DNA from: Rhabditophanes sp. KR3021
Taxonomy: Eukaryota; Nematoda; Chromadorea; Rhabditida; Alloionematidae
Length of the DNA: 64,000 nucleotides
Reading direction: 5' to 3'
NCBI GenBank assembly: GCA_963281155.1
Contig: CAUJLY010000002.1
Location: 7,812,001 to 7,876,000, forward strand
This document shows positions 35,258 through 48,600 of the stretch, piece after piece. The notes under the pieces are model-generated. The model did no database searches. It saw only the letters and a program-made list of their open reading frames with translations, and was not told the DNA's origin. The translations under genes and the position numbers were made by a program. Within the stretch, counting starts at the first letter, position 1. Each line of letters begins with the position of its first letter.

Positions 35258-37730
35258 CTTAGTACCTAATAAAGATTATTTTACTCATTAAAGACTAAAA
35301 ATAATGATCTGAATATGTGTAAAACTGCTAAATTGCTCTCCAAAATGTATTAATTGACATTACAAAACTATTATCTTTTTAAATGATTAGTTCGAATCTG
35401 AACTTATTTTATTTGCTTAATTGTGTGTGATTGAAGTTATGTCCTACATTTTAAAAGAATGACAAAAATATTTCACAACATTTTAATTTAATAACGACAT
35501 GGCATATCAACATATAAATGTAAATCTAACTTAAATTTTAAAAACATATTACAAGTGCACAATTATCTAGGCTTTATATTCTTTTAAATAGTGTTGAATA
35601 TAAACTGTAAAATTATTGATATTACTTTGTAAATAAAATGTGTAAAATTGTATCAATTAAATTGCAGTTTTTATTGCTTCGTTTGTATTATAGACAATTA
35701 AAATGGTATTTTATAAATTAGAGATGAATTAAGTTGCCGTTTTGTTTGTAATAAATTTAAACTATAAAGTAAGAGATAAAAAAAGTCGATTTATTTGCAA
35801 CTTAGATGTTAAGCAAGGTGAAATATACGTTTTAGTTCATATTACTTGATTCGTCTTTTAACTCATATCTGGCTAACTATGATTTCTTTTTTGGCTACCA
35901 TGAAGGTACTAAAAAACAAAAATTGATAGGGTAATTTTGCTACTACATAAACACCAATTAAAATGACAAAATGAACGCAAAATTGAATTGCAGAAACATG
36001 AATCACATCAAAATCTCTTAGACCGTCATCTTCTAGAGTAAGTGAAAGGAATATTGCTGATGCGTGAAGTTGAATTGTCGATGGGCAAATATAATAGCAA
36101 AACCCTGTACAAAAAATGTCATGAGCAACGTAAAAAAGGGCATACAAACAAGTTTATCTTGGCGATCTTAGACGAAATGTTCAACTTACACGTTAAGTCT
36201 GTCTACTTCGTTGTCAATTTAGCACGTAGACCAGGGTGGGTTGGATATCTACAGGTAAAATTAGATTTATCTTAAAAAGTAAATCTCTCATTCGCTTCCC
36301 AAAATTGTAATAATAAAGTACTGTACGTAAAAAGACATATAACTGGTAATGATACACTCAATGCATAGACATGCATAAAGGTAGACAAGAACATCTTCAA
36401 ATTGAGTGTGATTAATCTATAAATAGAAATTATTAAATTAAATAAATTAGTTTTTTTGGACTCATTTTAGTATAACTGATAAATAGATTTGATCTGTAAA
36501 GGAGCGTCTATTATTAAAATATTATGTAATTATTGTATGGAAATTCCTTATATTATATTTACCATTTATATAAGTCATTTAATATAATAAAGATAGATTG
36601 GTTTATTTAAGATGTTACCCGCTCTGCTCACTTACTCTTTAGGATTCCTCCTCTGCCAGTGCTTCAGCCAACAAAACAAACAAACATAGTATTTTTCTAA
36701 TATAGTTTATGTATGTACGAAGCATATGATAAATGGCGTTCATTAATTTTGATTGCAGTTGAAATTTTTTTTCAAACAGGAATCATCAATTTATTTGCTT
36801 TTCACTTTAAATTTTATTCTAAGTAAATTTAATTTTAACACACCATTTAATAAGGTACGGAAAATAAATGAATAGTTTGTAGACAAATATGTTGTAAATA
36901 TTTATTAATAAAGGTGTAAAAACATGCATAAAAAGGAGTTAATATAATTATTTTATACTTATGTTTTTATGACGCATAATATATGCATATCCAAAACATT
37001 TTTCATAAAATAGAAGTGTAAATGAATCATTCTAATAATAAAAGTAATGTCTACTTGGAAGCGTCACTTTGCCATGCATTTGAACATATGGTTTGATAAA
37101 CACCACTTGTTGCTTTAAAAATAACAAAAGTAATAAAATTGTTACAATTTTTAAATTGCATCAACTCTTTTTGTTTTTAGATGTTATTTCAGACTTTGAA
37201 CACAAGATCAGCAAAATGTAATTTTAAGGAAATATTTACGTAAACATTTATTAAAAAATTTATAATTAAAACATGCTTCAATTTAAGAAAAGGTCCAATC
37301 AAAACTTTTTGAATATTTTTCTAACATCTGAGTTACATAAATAAATTGAGCGTAAAACTTTTGTCAAAAGTATTCTCTTTTATTGACACTGCTCAGTCGG
37401 TTTTATTATTTTGAATGATGCCTATCACTTTAATTGTGAAGAGATGTCAAAATATCAAGCCATTATCTCAGTTAAAGATACATCTACGCTAATTACTCTA
37501 AATCGCTTGAGTTTTAATAAATTGGAGACAATAAGAAAAAGTCTTCTGAAATTAAAATTTAACTTGTTTCTCGGTGTTAAAATCATAGCAAATTACATCA
37601 ACGACAATTCTTGTGAAATGTCCTATCAGATGTTAGATTTTGCGATTCACGGTTTGTCTAGCAAAGACCCTTTTTAAATTCTTTGTGTACTAACATCAGA
37701 AAATTCTTAATTGCATTATGCTAACAATAT
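35258..37730. other. Intergenic, no supported gene
   Basis: The missing 5' end of the CUB gene might lie here, but no signal-peptide exon is convincing. Frames at 35863-36147 (minus, hydrophobic, no ATG start) and 37411-37677 (plus, no ATG start) have no recognisable features. Confidence 0.4.
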
Positions 37731-38607
37731 AATGGTAGAAATGTTTTTTGCAATGCCATGCCTATTTGTAAACATATTTTGCATCTATTGTGTTTTCAAA
37801 ATAGAAAGTTTAAATAACAGTTTTGGATATCTTTTATTGAATCAATCTATTTCTAGAACTTTTGGTATATTACCTTTTATATTTGTAAGTTTAATTAACG
37901 AAAATCTTAAAATTAAATGATACTTTAGTCAAATTGAGTTAACTGATTGGAAAATTTTGTATAAAATAATGCCTGATATATTCCAATTTGTTTATGCTAG
38001 TTACATGGTAGGAAAGTTATGCATGTCAATTAATAGAGTGTTAGCTTTTACGTTTCCTTGGAAATATTATCAATTTTTTTCAACGAACTTTTCTATTGCA
38101 TTTTTTTATTCAATGGATCATAGGTTTTTTAATGACAATTCCGATATTCTTTGATATTAAAAATTGTGGTCTCATATTGGATGTTAAAAAATATAGTTAT
38201 CTACCAGTTGATTCATATTGTACTGTAATATACGAAACTTATATTAATATGGTGGTATCGTTGTATGTTCATTGATCTTAGATATTTTTATTTTTATAAA
38301 ACTTATACGTTTGCCCAAATATAATCTAGTGGTGTCTCAAATCGAAAATTCAGTCACTTTCAATAAAAATAAGTATCAAGGAAAGAATATATCTTTGGAA
38401 TAAATTGCTTGCTTAGCAATTTACTTGGAGGTTTAGGTGTTGTTCAACTTTATATTGGTGGCTTTTGATATGTTACAATTTGACTTATACTTTTGTCTTA
38501 CTGGTTCTATATTTTTTCTTTCAGATGCATTAGTAATGATTATTTGTAATAAGGATATGCGTCTATCTTTTATTAATTTCATTTCATTTGGCTTAACAAA
38601 AAAGTAA
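37731..38607 (+). pseudogene. SRX-like serpentine receptor, broken
   Basis: A start at 37731 leads into TM1 and TM2 (NSFGYLLLNQSISRTFG). After an in-frame TGA at 37918-37920 the same frame continues through TM3 with CMSINRVLAF, the NR-type motif of SRX receptors, then FPWKYYQFF. Later parts appear in shifted frames: FLMTIPIFFDI, then Cys-containing loop 2, and finally a helix 7 with ALVMIICNKDMRLSF near 38527-38570. At least one stop and two frameshifts make it nonfunctional. It is not a close relative of the receptors at 2827-5075. Confidence 0.65.
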
Positions 38608-40836
38608 TCATTGGACGTATTATTAATATTCAGTTTTATCATTTTCATTTTAATGGCAAATAATGTATTAATTTATTATTTATAACAAAATTACGATAAA
38701 TGAAGTATATTGCACTATATAACCCCTTTTCAGTATTAACTGTATAAAAAAGATCATTTTTACGACAAAAACATTAAAACTTCCTAAAAATAAATAAAAT
38801 TATGGAAGGAAACTAATAAATTAGTAATCCCAACAAATAGGATAATAAAAGGACTAATACTTAATTTTAAAAATATTTAAAGAATCCACTAATTCTAAAA
38901 CTAGATGATGATCCAAGCACAAAAGATTGAGTTAATATATTCAATTTTAATAGTAAAAGAGCGTCTAGTAACTAAATGTATTTAGATACTGAAACAAATT
39001 CAGTTATAATCTTTAGTCGTTTAAAATAAATTATACAAAGATCTTAGTAAAAAATAACGTAATCAACAAATTATAGAATTAATTAAAATGTTTTTCTATA
39101 TTAAAATCCTTGATTCATGTATAAATAAAATGTAACAATTATGCCAAAAAACAATAATTTAATTCAGATTGATAATAGCAGTTAAATTAATTTTTAAAAG
39201 TTATGCAAATAACAAGGTAATAAATATTATATTAAGTTAATTACCATTTATATTCATTGTCATGATCGTAATAAGCTTTTACAGCTGTTGTTGAATTAAA
39301 ATGAACACACTTTAATATTTTAAAGATTGTATAATTCACTTTACAAAAATTAAATGAATTTTTTAGCTTTAAAATAGCTAGTATTGGCGGCAATAAAAAA
39401 GCAACTTTTTAGCAATTCTTTCATTTTCAATTCCAAATGAGTTAATTTGGAACAAAAGGTGTTATTCAAATAGTAGTAATTGACAAATGGAGGACAAATG
39501 GCATAAATATCACTCATTAAACAAACATGCTCATTAACAACTGAAATCAGGAAATTGTAAAATTTATCTTTCGATTCTTTCTTTTCTTATTAACAAGATC
39601 AACAAGATTGTGCATCTTAGGATGATTTGCCTCGCATGTAAAAGTTACGTCTAGTTTGAATAAAGGAAAATTGGCAGAGTTTTTAACAGCTTCTAAGCAG
39701 TTATCATAATCAGCATTAGTACCATGACAAAGATTATCAAATACATTGTGTAAATTAATTTCACAGAGATTTGGTAAGCTCTCTTTTATTGTTTATTCAT
39801 CAACCGAGTTGGTTAACAAGTGTAATGTTGTTTTTATTCCCATATATCTAAAATGTAAATTAGTTACTGATTTTGATTTTAAACCATAACATATTTCAGA
39901 TATATTGCCCTATACTAGTCAGGGTTAAATTTCCAATTAACGTTCTTTCTCTTGAAAAATTATTGATATTTTTGTTAGTTGGGTTGCTTTTTGAAGAAGG
40001 AAGTTTAAATAATTAAAAACTGTTGTTCCTGCTGCAGACATTCCATTTTTATCACAAAGAACATACGTAGAAAAATAAGTTAAATTATGAAACCAAGAGG
40101 TAGGAATCTCGAATAATAATCTTTCTAGATCCTTTGGTTATAAAAACGAGTTTTAAAAATACTGCCAGTTATATTATGAGTCCTAATACTATCAGGTATT
40201 ACCAACTGTTTATATAAGATTTGTTGTATTTTTAATTGCATTAAACATTTTAACATTGATTTTGCTTAAAGCAATTAAAATGGAAAAGCTTTTTGAGCAT
40301 GCTTCTGAAATGTGTTTTGCCCCAAAGGCAATAGTCATAGATTTAGCATTTAATTCACCCATATTGATATAGTTAATAAAATATGTAATCTATAAATAAA
40401 GGATGGTTTAGCGTATAAAGAACAATTTTATTAAAGACGTTTAGTTGCATGAACAAAATAAGACTGATAGAACTAAAGAGATGTAGTTGTTTCTATTTAT
40501 AGGTAAGAATAAAGCTGTAGTCGTGGCATATTGTAGAATAGGAAGACTGTGTTTGTGGCACATTTTCCCACGCAATAAAATTACTTTTTAATCAAGTCTT
40601 TTACTACACACAAAAATTATTTTATCGCGGGCGACATATTTTGCAAGAAACCGTTTTTAATATTGTTTGCAAATTTGTATACTGCACAAATCCTAAAAAT
40701 TGCAAATAATTCTTATTACAAAATGTTTATGCAAGATATAAAAATATATAGAAAATGTATTACAAAAAATATTATTAAAATAAGATATGATTGATTAAAA
40801 TATAGCAACAAATATTAAAGTTTTGATGATAATAAC
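38608..40836. other. Degenerate coding-like sequence, no intact gene
   Basis: The minus strand between about 39250 and 40370 has scattered coding-like patches (for example FEIPTSWFHNLTYF near 40100) with many stops, perhaps a relic of the family at 40837-42709. Nothing further is supported. Confidence 0.3.
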
Positions 40837-41384
40837 TTATAATAAAACCTTTGAGCTGAGGTAATTATATTTTAATAACTTTATACCAAGGATTTTCCAT
40901 TTGTAAGCCTCTTTGTCAAACGATCGCACAACATTTCCTTTTATTACTCGTATTTTTTCCAAAAAGAACAAACTAATAGAATTAATCTGAAGATACTCAT
41001 CACTCAACCCTTCAAAAATTGTTGAACCTAAAGAAACTGTCTGATATCTCAGGAAGATTAGTGGAATTATATTCACCCACGTCTCCTTTTTCTCCCCCTT
41101 TTTCCCTTTTTGTCCCGACTCTCTAAGAAATAAATTTATTCACATACAAATTTCTATCAGAAACGTCCTCACCATTATCTTGGTTTAATCGAAATTGCTT
41201 TGGAAAAGTATCGGCCAACTTGGTATCCATTGACTCCAAAACTGGTTTGCAATTTGTGAGAGCCAAAGACTCAATATTTTCAGGCATTGACAGAATAATT
41301 ATCTTAAAGACATCACTGTTTAATTCATCACTTGTTATTCTAATAATTCCCACTTCTCTCAAATTTGGAATATCCTGAAAATGA
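40837..41384 (-). pseudogene. LRR/F-box-associated-like exons, probably decayed
   Basis: A TTTTCAG acceptor near 41375 leads into an 80-codon frame with leucine-rich-repeat-like spacing (IPNLREVGIIRITSDEL, then IESLALTNC), ending at 41123. A second frame (40837-41076) has similar composition. They are separated by a purine-rich tract with a stop. The type resembles nematode F-box/FTH proteins, but no F-box is seen. Confidence 0.3.
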
Positions 41385-41868
41385 CATTTTTAAATGAAGA
41401 TATCCTTTATGTAGACAAACACACTGCTTGACCACACGTATCTAATTATGATTGTCAACCGTTTGACTAGAACAGTACGCATCGCCCAAACTTAACAATC
41501 TTTTTTTATTACACGTAAGTAGCTCATATTGAGTAATTATACATCATCTCTTTGAGGTGGCCACTGTTAAAACGTATTAGATTTAATATATTTATTTAAC
41601 TCAATCAACATCAATTATAAAATGACACATAATATCATAGAACTAACTAAAACACAAAGCATAAAAATAAAGTCAATTAAACAGCCACGTTGAAACATCT
41701 CATATTTTACTAAATCTTGATGTTGTAATAAAGAACTGTTTTAACCTTCCATTTTATCTGTGTTTCAATAAACTTCGAAGGAACAACACCAGGTTCTTAA
41801 CATATATTTTATTTTTAGACGATGTTTCTTTATAACCTTCTAAGTTAAGGCATACTTAGGTATTTTTT

Positions 41869-42709
41869 TCAAAGTTCGTTTGGAATATTTCCAGAATTAT
41901 TCAAAATTAATGTAGAATCACACAAATCTTCTTTTACAACTTTATCCTCATTATCCATATCAGCATTAAAGTACTTTTCAATCTTTACTAATTCCTTTCC
42001 CTCAAAATGTGCATTAAATTCATTCACCTTTTGTACATTAGTAACTATCAAATTTCATATTCTTCACTAATTTAACTAGCAATGGAAGTATTGAAATCAG
42101 TAATAAACTTGATATAATCAACATCAATCTCAAACTCAGTAACTTTTTTGTAAAAGAAACCTAGTAAGATATTGAACATGGATGGTGACATCATGTACAT
42201 TGTCATCGATCTCCTTTAAATTAGCCCAGTCAACTGTAATTTTCTTGGCGGACAAAGAAGTAAGACCAGACATAGTTGTAAAAACCATGTCGACATTTTG
42301 TTTAGCTGTTCCATCGTGTAAGAGAGGGTTGTAAATTACATGTTTAAGTGATGTTGCCTTTTCAACATATTTAGTAAGAATGGCCTTAGTAAAATCCATT
42401 AATGGATCATAATCGTCAGTTTTGTAACCTTCAACATTGATTTTCAAAGTTTCAACTGCGGTTCAATGATTTTGTGGAATGGCTCCAAAAATTGAATTAA
42501 ACTCCTCTTCAGTGCTAAAAACTTCTCTTCTAAAAGGTGTTTGAAATGAAGAAGAACGAAGTTCAAAATCAAAGATATGCACACCCTGAATTTGTTCTTT
42601 ACATTCAAAATCATTATTCAAAGCAAAACTTTGATTTTTGGTGGGAGTTGACTGTTACAGCAGGAGAGTCAGATGAAGCAAATACAACAGAATTGGTTGA
42701 TGACATGGT
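41869..42709 (-). pseudogene. LRR/F-box-associated-like gene, broken
   Basis: An ATG near 42709 opens a short frame. After a frame change, coding-like sequence runs from about 42590 with an in-frame TGA near 42460. The frame then continues over 104 codons (42136-42447) including SLKHVIYNP and LTSLSAKKITVDW, spaced like leucine-rich or FTH-type repeats. A last piece is at 41869-42051. Stops and shifts mark it as a pseudogene. The family name is tentative. Confidence 0.4.
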
Positions 42710-43846
42710 AAATGTTTAAATAAAAGTAAATGATTTACTATAAACAAGTAGTAATGAATGCAGCTAAAATGTTTTCTTACATAGTAATTGTTCTTGTAAA
42801 AAAGTGTGTACATTTACTTTATTATGCCGCCTTTTGTCATAAAGCATAGTTTTGTAGATCTCGTAACAGATGTGCATTAGAGTATGAGCAAAATATTATA
42901 AAAGTATATTTATGTTTGCAAAAGTTACTGAAACGTTATCGATTTCTGCTCGAGTCTGTTAAAGATTTACATAGATTACTTTGCAATAAACTATTTCAAC
43001 ACTGACAAATTATTTGAAAAAATGCTTCCTATAAGAGATTGGACTAAATGTATCGAAAAGTAAATTTTATATTTTAGCAAATAAAGAAATTTATTTTATT
43101 AGACATTTATTATGAAAACATTGCTTAATAGTGTGTAAGTTCTCAAAAAAAGTATGTACTGATCTAACATTTTTTAAAGATTACATGTGTGCTCCAAAAG
43201 GCATGAAAATAATTACAAAACTTTATTGATACTCTTTTAGGGTTGGTTTATTATGTAGATTTGATTATTGAGTTGATTAATTATATGCTTATCCATCACG
43301 AAAATAATACTAAGCCAATTACGGAAATGAGGATTCATACAAACTCGACTATATAAATAAATTTTCATACCATTATGAAAATACTTCTCTAACAAAATGA
43401 TCTATTATAAATGGATGTGTTAGTCTGTAAACTAAAATATCTAATCTTTAAAAAAGCACAACTGGCTATAAAAAATACATTTATATGCTATATGATGACA
43501 CGTGTTTAAACCATATAAATTATTAGTTTCTCTAGTACCATGCAAGTAATGAAACAATACATCCGGCTTTATTAGAGGTTTCAAATGTGTAAACTAGCAA
43601 TATATTGTCATGTGAAAGCTGACTTTATTAACCGAAGTATGCATAATAATCGACAAAAAAGCATTATATAAATAACAGAACATTTAATTAAAATCTATTA
43701 AATCAATCTCAAGCACATCTTTGTAGAGCTAACATTTATATTGCAAAACATTTTATTGTAAATTAATGTAAATGGAATTTGTAATTATACTCATTTACAC
43801 TTAATTATTATTTTTTATTCCTATAATTATATTTTAATTATAAAAA
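42710..43846. other. Intergenic, no gene seen
   Basis: AT-rich; nothing supported. Confidence 0.4.
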
Positions 43847-44860
43847 ATGAAACCTTTATTTATTGGTGAGCTCAACATCCTCCATATTCTACGTTTCGCT
43901 CTATTTGAGGCCTTGAAATGCAAAAACCTCCTGCAGGTTTCCCAAATCTGTTCTAGCAAAGTTTTTATGATGAAGCGTAAGTCGAACAAGTCAATGCTTA
44001 TGATAGTGACGACAAATGCATTGTCGAGAGTTGATTGGTTTACCTGTCATCAAGATAAAGAAAGTGTTTTTTAATTATGGAAAACCAGACTCTGAATTAA
44101 AGCTGGATCTTAAATTTCTTTATTGCAATGGGGTTTAAGCAAACGTTTTAAAAGATGCTAGAAAAATACATCTGATCGCGATGAAGTTCCCTTATTTTGA
44201 CATAATCCGGAACATGTTCAAAGACAACATCCATGATATGCAAAAGAAATATTTAACGTCTATGCAACATGTTTCAAAAGACATTCATTGGAAGAGGCCA
44301 AGTCGAAAACGGCAAGATACATTAGAACTATTTATGGAAAGCATTTTGTCGGAATATAAAATGTTCTGATAAAAAGTAAGAATAAATTTGATTTAGTTAT
44401 TTATCAAAAAATTGTTTAGTAATACATATTAATTTTATTTCACTTTAGTGTTAATTCACATGATTCCAATAATGGAACTAACGTATTATCACCCTTTAAA
44501 GCAGATGAATCTCGATTGGACCTTTGGTTAGCTGTCCAATTAAACTAAGTCAATTATTAACAAAAAGAGGCGTTACAACAGATCATGAAATATTAGATCT
44601 TGGCAACAACAAATGCATCAACCTTGCTGAGAAATTCTCTGATTCAGTATAGGTAAAAGCTGTGAAAAGAAAGGGAGTTCAATGAAGTAACAACATGAAA
44701 GACGATGGCGCTGAGCCAAATGCTAAAGGCATAAACTGGAAGAAAGTGGAAAAGAAATTCTACAATTAGTTCAGCCATGTCTCGAACCAACGCCAACTAC
44801 TACATCAACCCTAATGATGATGAAAATATAGTCGCAGACGATTATTGAAATATTATTAAG
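43847..44860 (+). pseudogene. Unidentified multi-exon pseudogene spanning the repeat boundary
   Basis: Plus-strand frames at 43847-44074 and 44181-44369 are followed by a donor (GTAAGA at 44376), a short intron, a CTTTAG acceptor near 44458 and a further coding-like part to about 44860 with stops and a frame change. The last part is duplicated in the left arm (2005-2400). The first exons are not, so this looks like the original locus and the arm like its copy. No domain is recognised. Confidence 0.4.
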
Positions 44861-45045
44861 TAAGAAAATATTATGTAACAGGGTGTGTTGATAGTGGACA
44901 AAATAATAGTTCATTATATTTTAAATATATACAACACCTTATCGCAATAAACAATCATACTAATTATAAGTATCTATATTTTTTAAAAGTGTAATAAGAA
45001 TAACTGTATATAAACTTTGGTCATTTACATTTTGTCATATCCAAC

Positions 45046-45174
45046 ATGCAGCTGTATTTTATTTTGAAACTATTAATTTGTGGATTTTCTATCATCATAG
45101 TCAATTCTGCCGATTCAGGTGGAAAGAACTTTGTTTTTTCTTATAATTATGGTGGTTGTCATTCTTCATCTTAA
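45046..45174 (+). pseudogene. Short signal-peptide ORF, truncated IgGFc-like paralogue (right arm)
   Basis: A 42-residue frame, the partner of 1670-1798 with few substitutions. It has a hydrophobic leader followed by DSGGKNFVFSY and a stop after CHSSS. A TATATAAAC box lies at 45007-45015. The family domain is not continued. Confidence 0.5.
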
Positions 45175-46268
45175 AATTTTAGAACTAAGTTAACTTTCAA
45201 TTGGCACTTGTACAACAAGAGTACTTCATTTTTGTTTCTCTTGTTGTATTCGCCACATATAATAATAGATGCTTCATTTTCTAAACATTTTCTTCCAATA
45301 ACTGATACAGATCTGTTATTTTGCTCCATTTATTATTTCTTATCATACCTAGTACGTCTATAGCAGAGAAAACATGGGATGACCATTGAGAGTGTTCTTT
45401 GATCAAAAGCTTATTAATAGAGAACAAAGATTTAAACCTTTATGCATTTGTTATATTATACTACATAAAGAATACAAATGAATTTAATAGTACTACTTCT
45501 TGCATTAGTCTAAAATAATAAAAATATTATTAATAGTGTGCAATTAATTTAATACTATACAAAGAATATTATATATTTAAAAACCTTGCATAAAAGAATC
45601 TATTAAGTATATCTTAATGCTAGCCACTTAATTTGGCATTTTTTAAAATCAAATTCTTTTCATGCATTCAACTAATCTTATACAAGTCAAACAACAAATT
45701 CTGAACACACAATTAAAATTGAATACATGAATCATTTTGAACAACTTTGCATTTGTTGTACTTATAACTATTAGCGATTCTTATGCATTATTATAAAATG
45801 CTGAATACTGATATTATGTAATTATTAGATATTCATGTATGTATCTTTATTATATAATGATTCTTTAATAAAAATATGTTATTTCTTCTTAGCTTTTATG
45901 GGGTTTATCGACATTACTGAACTTAGCCAACCAGGAATACGGAAAAAATTATCACAAACTCATTTGTTTGAGCTAAATAAAAGTGAATTTTTTACTTCTA
46001 AAATCCAAATAAAAATCTTTGATGATTAAAATGTTTCAAAGTACTTCATTTAAAAAAATTTCTTAATAAAGTGTGTGATGTTAATCTTATAGAATTATTA
46101 TTTTACTAATTCTTATCAAGCAATATTCTATTATAAAATGCGTTGATAACAGTCTTAACTAGACTACATAATAGTTTTTAAATATGACATCATGTCACCA
46201 TCATCGCAATAAATTAATTGTTACTTAAAAGAATATTTTTTGATAATTATGATAAGATAAAAAATACT

Positions 46269-46276
46269 TATATAGG
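46269..46276 (+). promoter_or_regulatory. TATA-like box of the IgGFc-like gene
   Basis: TATATAGG, about 45 bases before the ATG at 46316; conserved in the other repeat arm. Confidence 0.45.
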
Positions 46277-46315
46277 TGTACTTGTTCATTTTAATATTAT
46301 TCACTATAATTTAAT

Positions 46316-47818
46316 ATGTTGATGAAATATATTTTTTCACTTTTAATTACTGGATTTTTTCTTGAACAAGGAAATGCTGTTGATTCTGATGGAAAAGAGT
46401 TTGTATTTACATTTGTTCAGGATGTAGCTTGGTCCTTGTTTGCAGCTACAACAACAACTGTAATAGTAATTCCTTCCTACAATGACACCGTATGTTCGTT
46501 CAAATATACACAAAATTCGGATAGCCAAGTTGTTACACTTCAAGAAATGGCTATATTTGGCGTAACGAATGAGGTAAATAGTTATTAATAAGCACATAAT
46601 TAATATATTTAGTTTACTTTAAATACCAAAGAAGTTATTGTTCAATTTGGCTACGTTACTAATCAATTTTATGCTGGATCTTCCAAAGATTTCAGAATAT
46701 TTGTCTCATGTACCGAAGAAGTCAAACTTATTGGTAAAATTGCAGATCCAGTAAATGCATGGGGAGATATGTTTTTAATCCCATCGCTAAAAAATGCAGG
46801 TACTCAATACAATTTTGCAATGCCAACATCTAATTTTTATACAAAGGGAACAATCACATTTTTACCTGTTAATAAAGAAGGTTCAATTAATATAAACATT
46901 GTTGGGTATGTGAATGGCGCGTTCTTTTCAAATCAAACAATTCAATATGATACTACACTTGGTCAAAATCAGTATTATGTAAGTGTTCGTTTTTGGTCAA
47001 TTAACAATAGCCCACTCACATTTGATTGGAATACATCAATTGCTATTACAACAAGTTCTCCTGTAATGTTATCATTTGAAAATCCATGGACTGCAACAAG
47101 TAATTTAGGTGGTTCATGCGGATCATCTTGTAATAGAAATTTTGTTCAATTTATGCCAATTGCCTCTCAACCATTGCAATGTAATTCATTCTTGATACCA
47201 CCAGATCAAAGAATGATTACAAATGATTTTACAACAAGACTACATGTTTCTCCACCAAATTTAGGTGCTAACTGTAATGCAATTACAAAAATAACAGTAT
47301 ATGATGAGAATAATAATATTCAAGGCACTGAACAAATTGTTGATAAAACAAGTCTTACTAAAATTTCTTTAATGAATGACGAAGTAGCTGGTTTTTCAAC
47401 AGTTGGAGGACAAATGTCTACAAACCGCTTTGGATCTATTATTGATGAAGATGGTATTACTGCTTTTGGACACTTTATGCATTATGTTCCTAGTACAAGC
47501 GAATGGGTAACAGGAAAAACTCAATTTTACACTTTAGCAAAAGATTGCATCCTTGAATTTTATGCGGATGCAACTGGTAGCAATCCTGAATTAATTAAAA
47601 TTGATGGAAATATTTTGGGAAATTTCGAATATAATCACAAACCTCTTCCAATTTTTCAAAATAAATATTTTCAATTCATTGTGAAAATTAAAGGATATGG
47701 ATTACATACATTTGAAAATGGTGGCAAATATGTGGCTTATGTAATTTGTAAAAATGTAAATGGACCTTATAATGCTAATGGTTATTTAACTGGCTTTAAT
47801 CAAAGAAAATCAACTTAA
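46316..47818 (+). CDS. Secreted IgGFc-binding-domain-like protein
   Basis: There are two exons, 46316-46573 and 46613-47818, with a 39-nt intron in phase 0, giving 487 residues. The signal peptide MLMKYIFSLLITGFFLEQGNA precedes DSDGKEFVFTF and beta-rich sequence. Features typical of the IgGFc-binding N-terminal-like fold are the early FVFTF strand, a VIVIPSYND strand, FVSCTEEVKL, GTQYNF and GYVNG. The C-terminal half adds a conserved block with GKTQFYTLAKDCILEFYAD and YVAYVICKNVNG. About ten cysteines suggest disulphides. It is an extracellular protein. The family name is inferred from pattern; the function in nematodes is unclear. The paralogue at 52884 has the same intron position. Confidence 0.75.
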
Positions 47819-47980
47819 AATCAATTTAGATGCTTATATATTTTTAAATAATTACTCTTTAATTACAATAAAACCAATTTAATATCATAAATGCATTGCC
47901 TATTCTATTATCATCAAACAAAAAATAAACCTCAAAATTGTCACCTTATCTTTTTGACACATTTATTGATGGCACAATGT

Positions 47981-48041
47981 ACACGGTGCTAAAAAATCGG
48001 ACATATATTTTATAATTCAATTTTATAGTCTAAATATACTA
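47981..48041 (+). repeat. Partial copy of the MITE-like element
   Basis: It begins CACGGTGCTAAAAAATC and matches 8706-8742. The next segment (ATAGTCTAAATATACTAATT) is the reverse complement of the equivalent part in the first copy, so the inside is inverted. No matching right terminus is seen. Confidence 0.5.
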
Positions 48042-48600
48042 ATTTGACCATGAAAAATCATTTGAAACTATTCCCATCTCGATTCAAACGGTGAACGGCT
48101 GAAAGAGGGCATATCGTAATTTTGCGATTTTTGGTCAACTTGGAAGTTATTTTTTTCAGATTTTTATTGATGTTTTTAAAAATTGAAGTATGTTATTATA
48201 CGTTATTTTTAACGTACTTTCCGATTTAATGCTTGAAAAAATCAAAAATACTTCTATATGTCAATTTTTCTACAATTCTTAGGGTTATTTTTTGAGTAGC
48301 ATCAACTTTGTAAATACTCATATTTACACCTTTTTTACATCAAATAAATGAGAAAATCAACTATCAAATCACATTTTTTGCAGTAAATGCTTGTAATAAG
48401 TTTATGAATATAGTACCATGGTTATAAAGAATTTATCTTATTATTTTGTTATATTTATTTGGGTGAAATACTCAGGAACAATGTTTTAAAAAATTTTATT
48501 AAATCAAATTGTCGTGAGACATTAACTGTCTCATTGTTTTAATTTTAATTTATTTTTATTTTAAGTACCCTATATCAAATACAAATGTTATACATAAATA
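48042..48600. other. Intergenic, no gene seen
   Basis: AT-rich flank of the LINE; nothing supported. Confidence 0.4.

Larger units (their letters stand above)
44373..46866. repeat. Right arm of the large inverted repeat
   Basis: Reverse complement of 1-2473. Homology starts at the splice donor near 44376 and continues at least to 46866, where the window cuts the partner. The arm holds the intact IgGFc-like gene and the same truncated paralogue and pseudogene as the left arm. A 68-base insertion (45321-45388) is absent from the left arm. Confidence 0.9.

Noticed and set aside
35863..36147. Hydrophobic minus-strand frame that could be a receptor exon
   Set aside because: No ATG start, no splice sites and no receptor motif.
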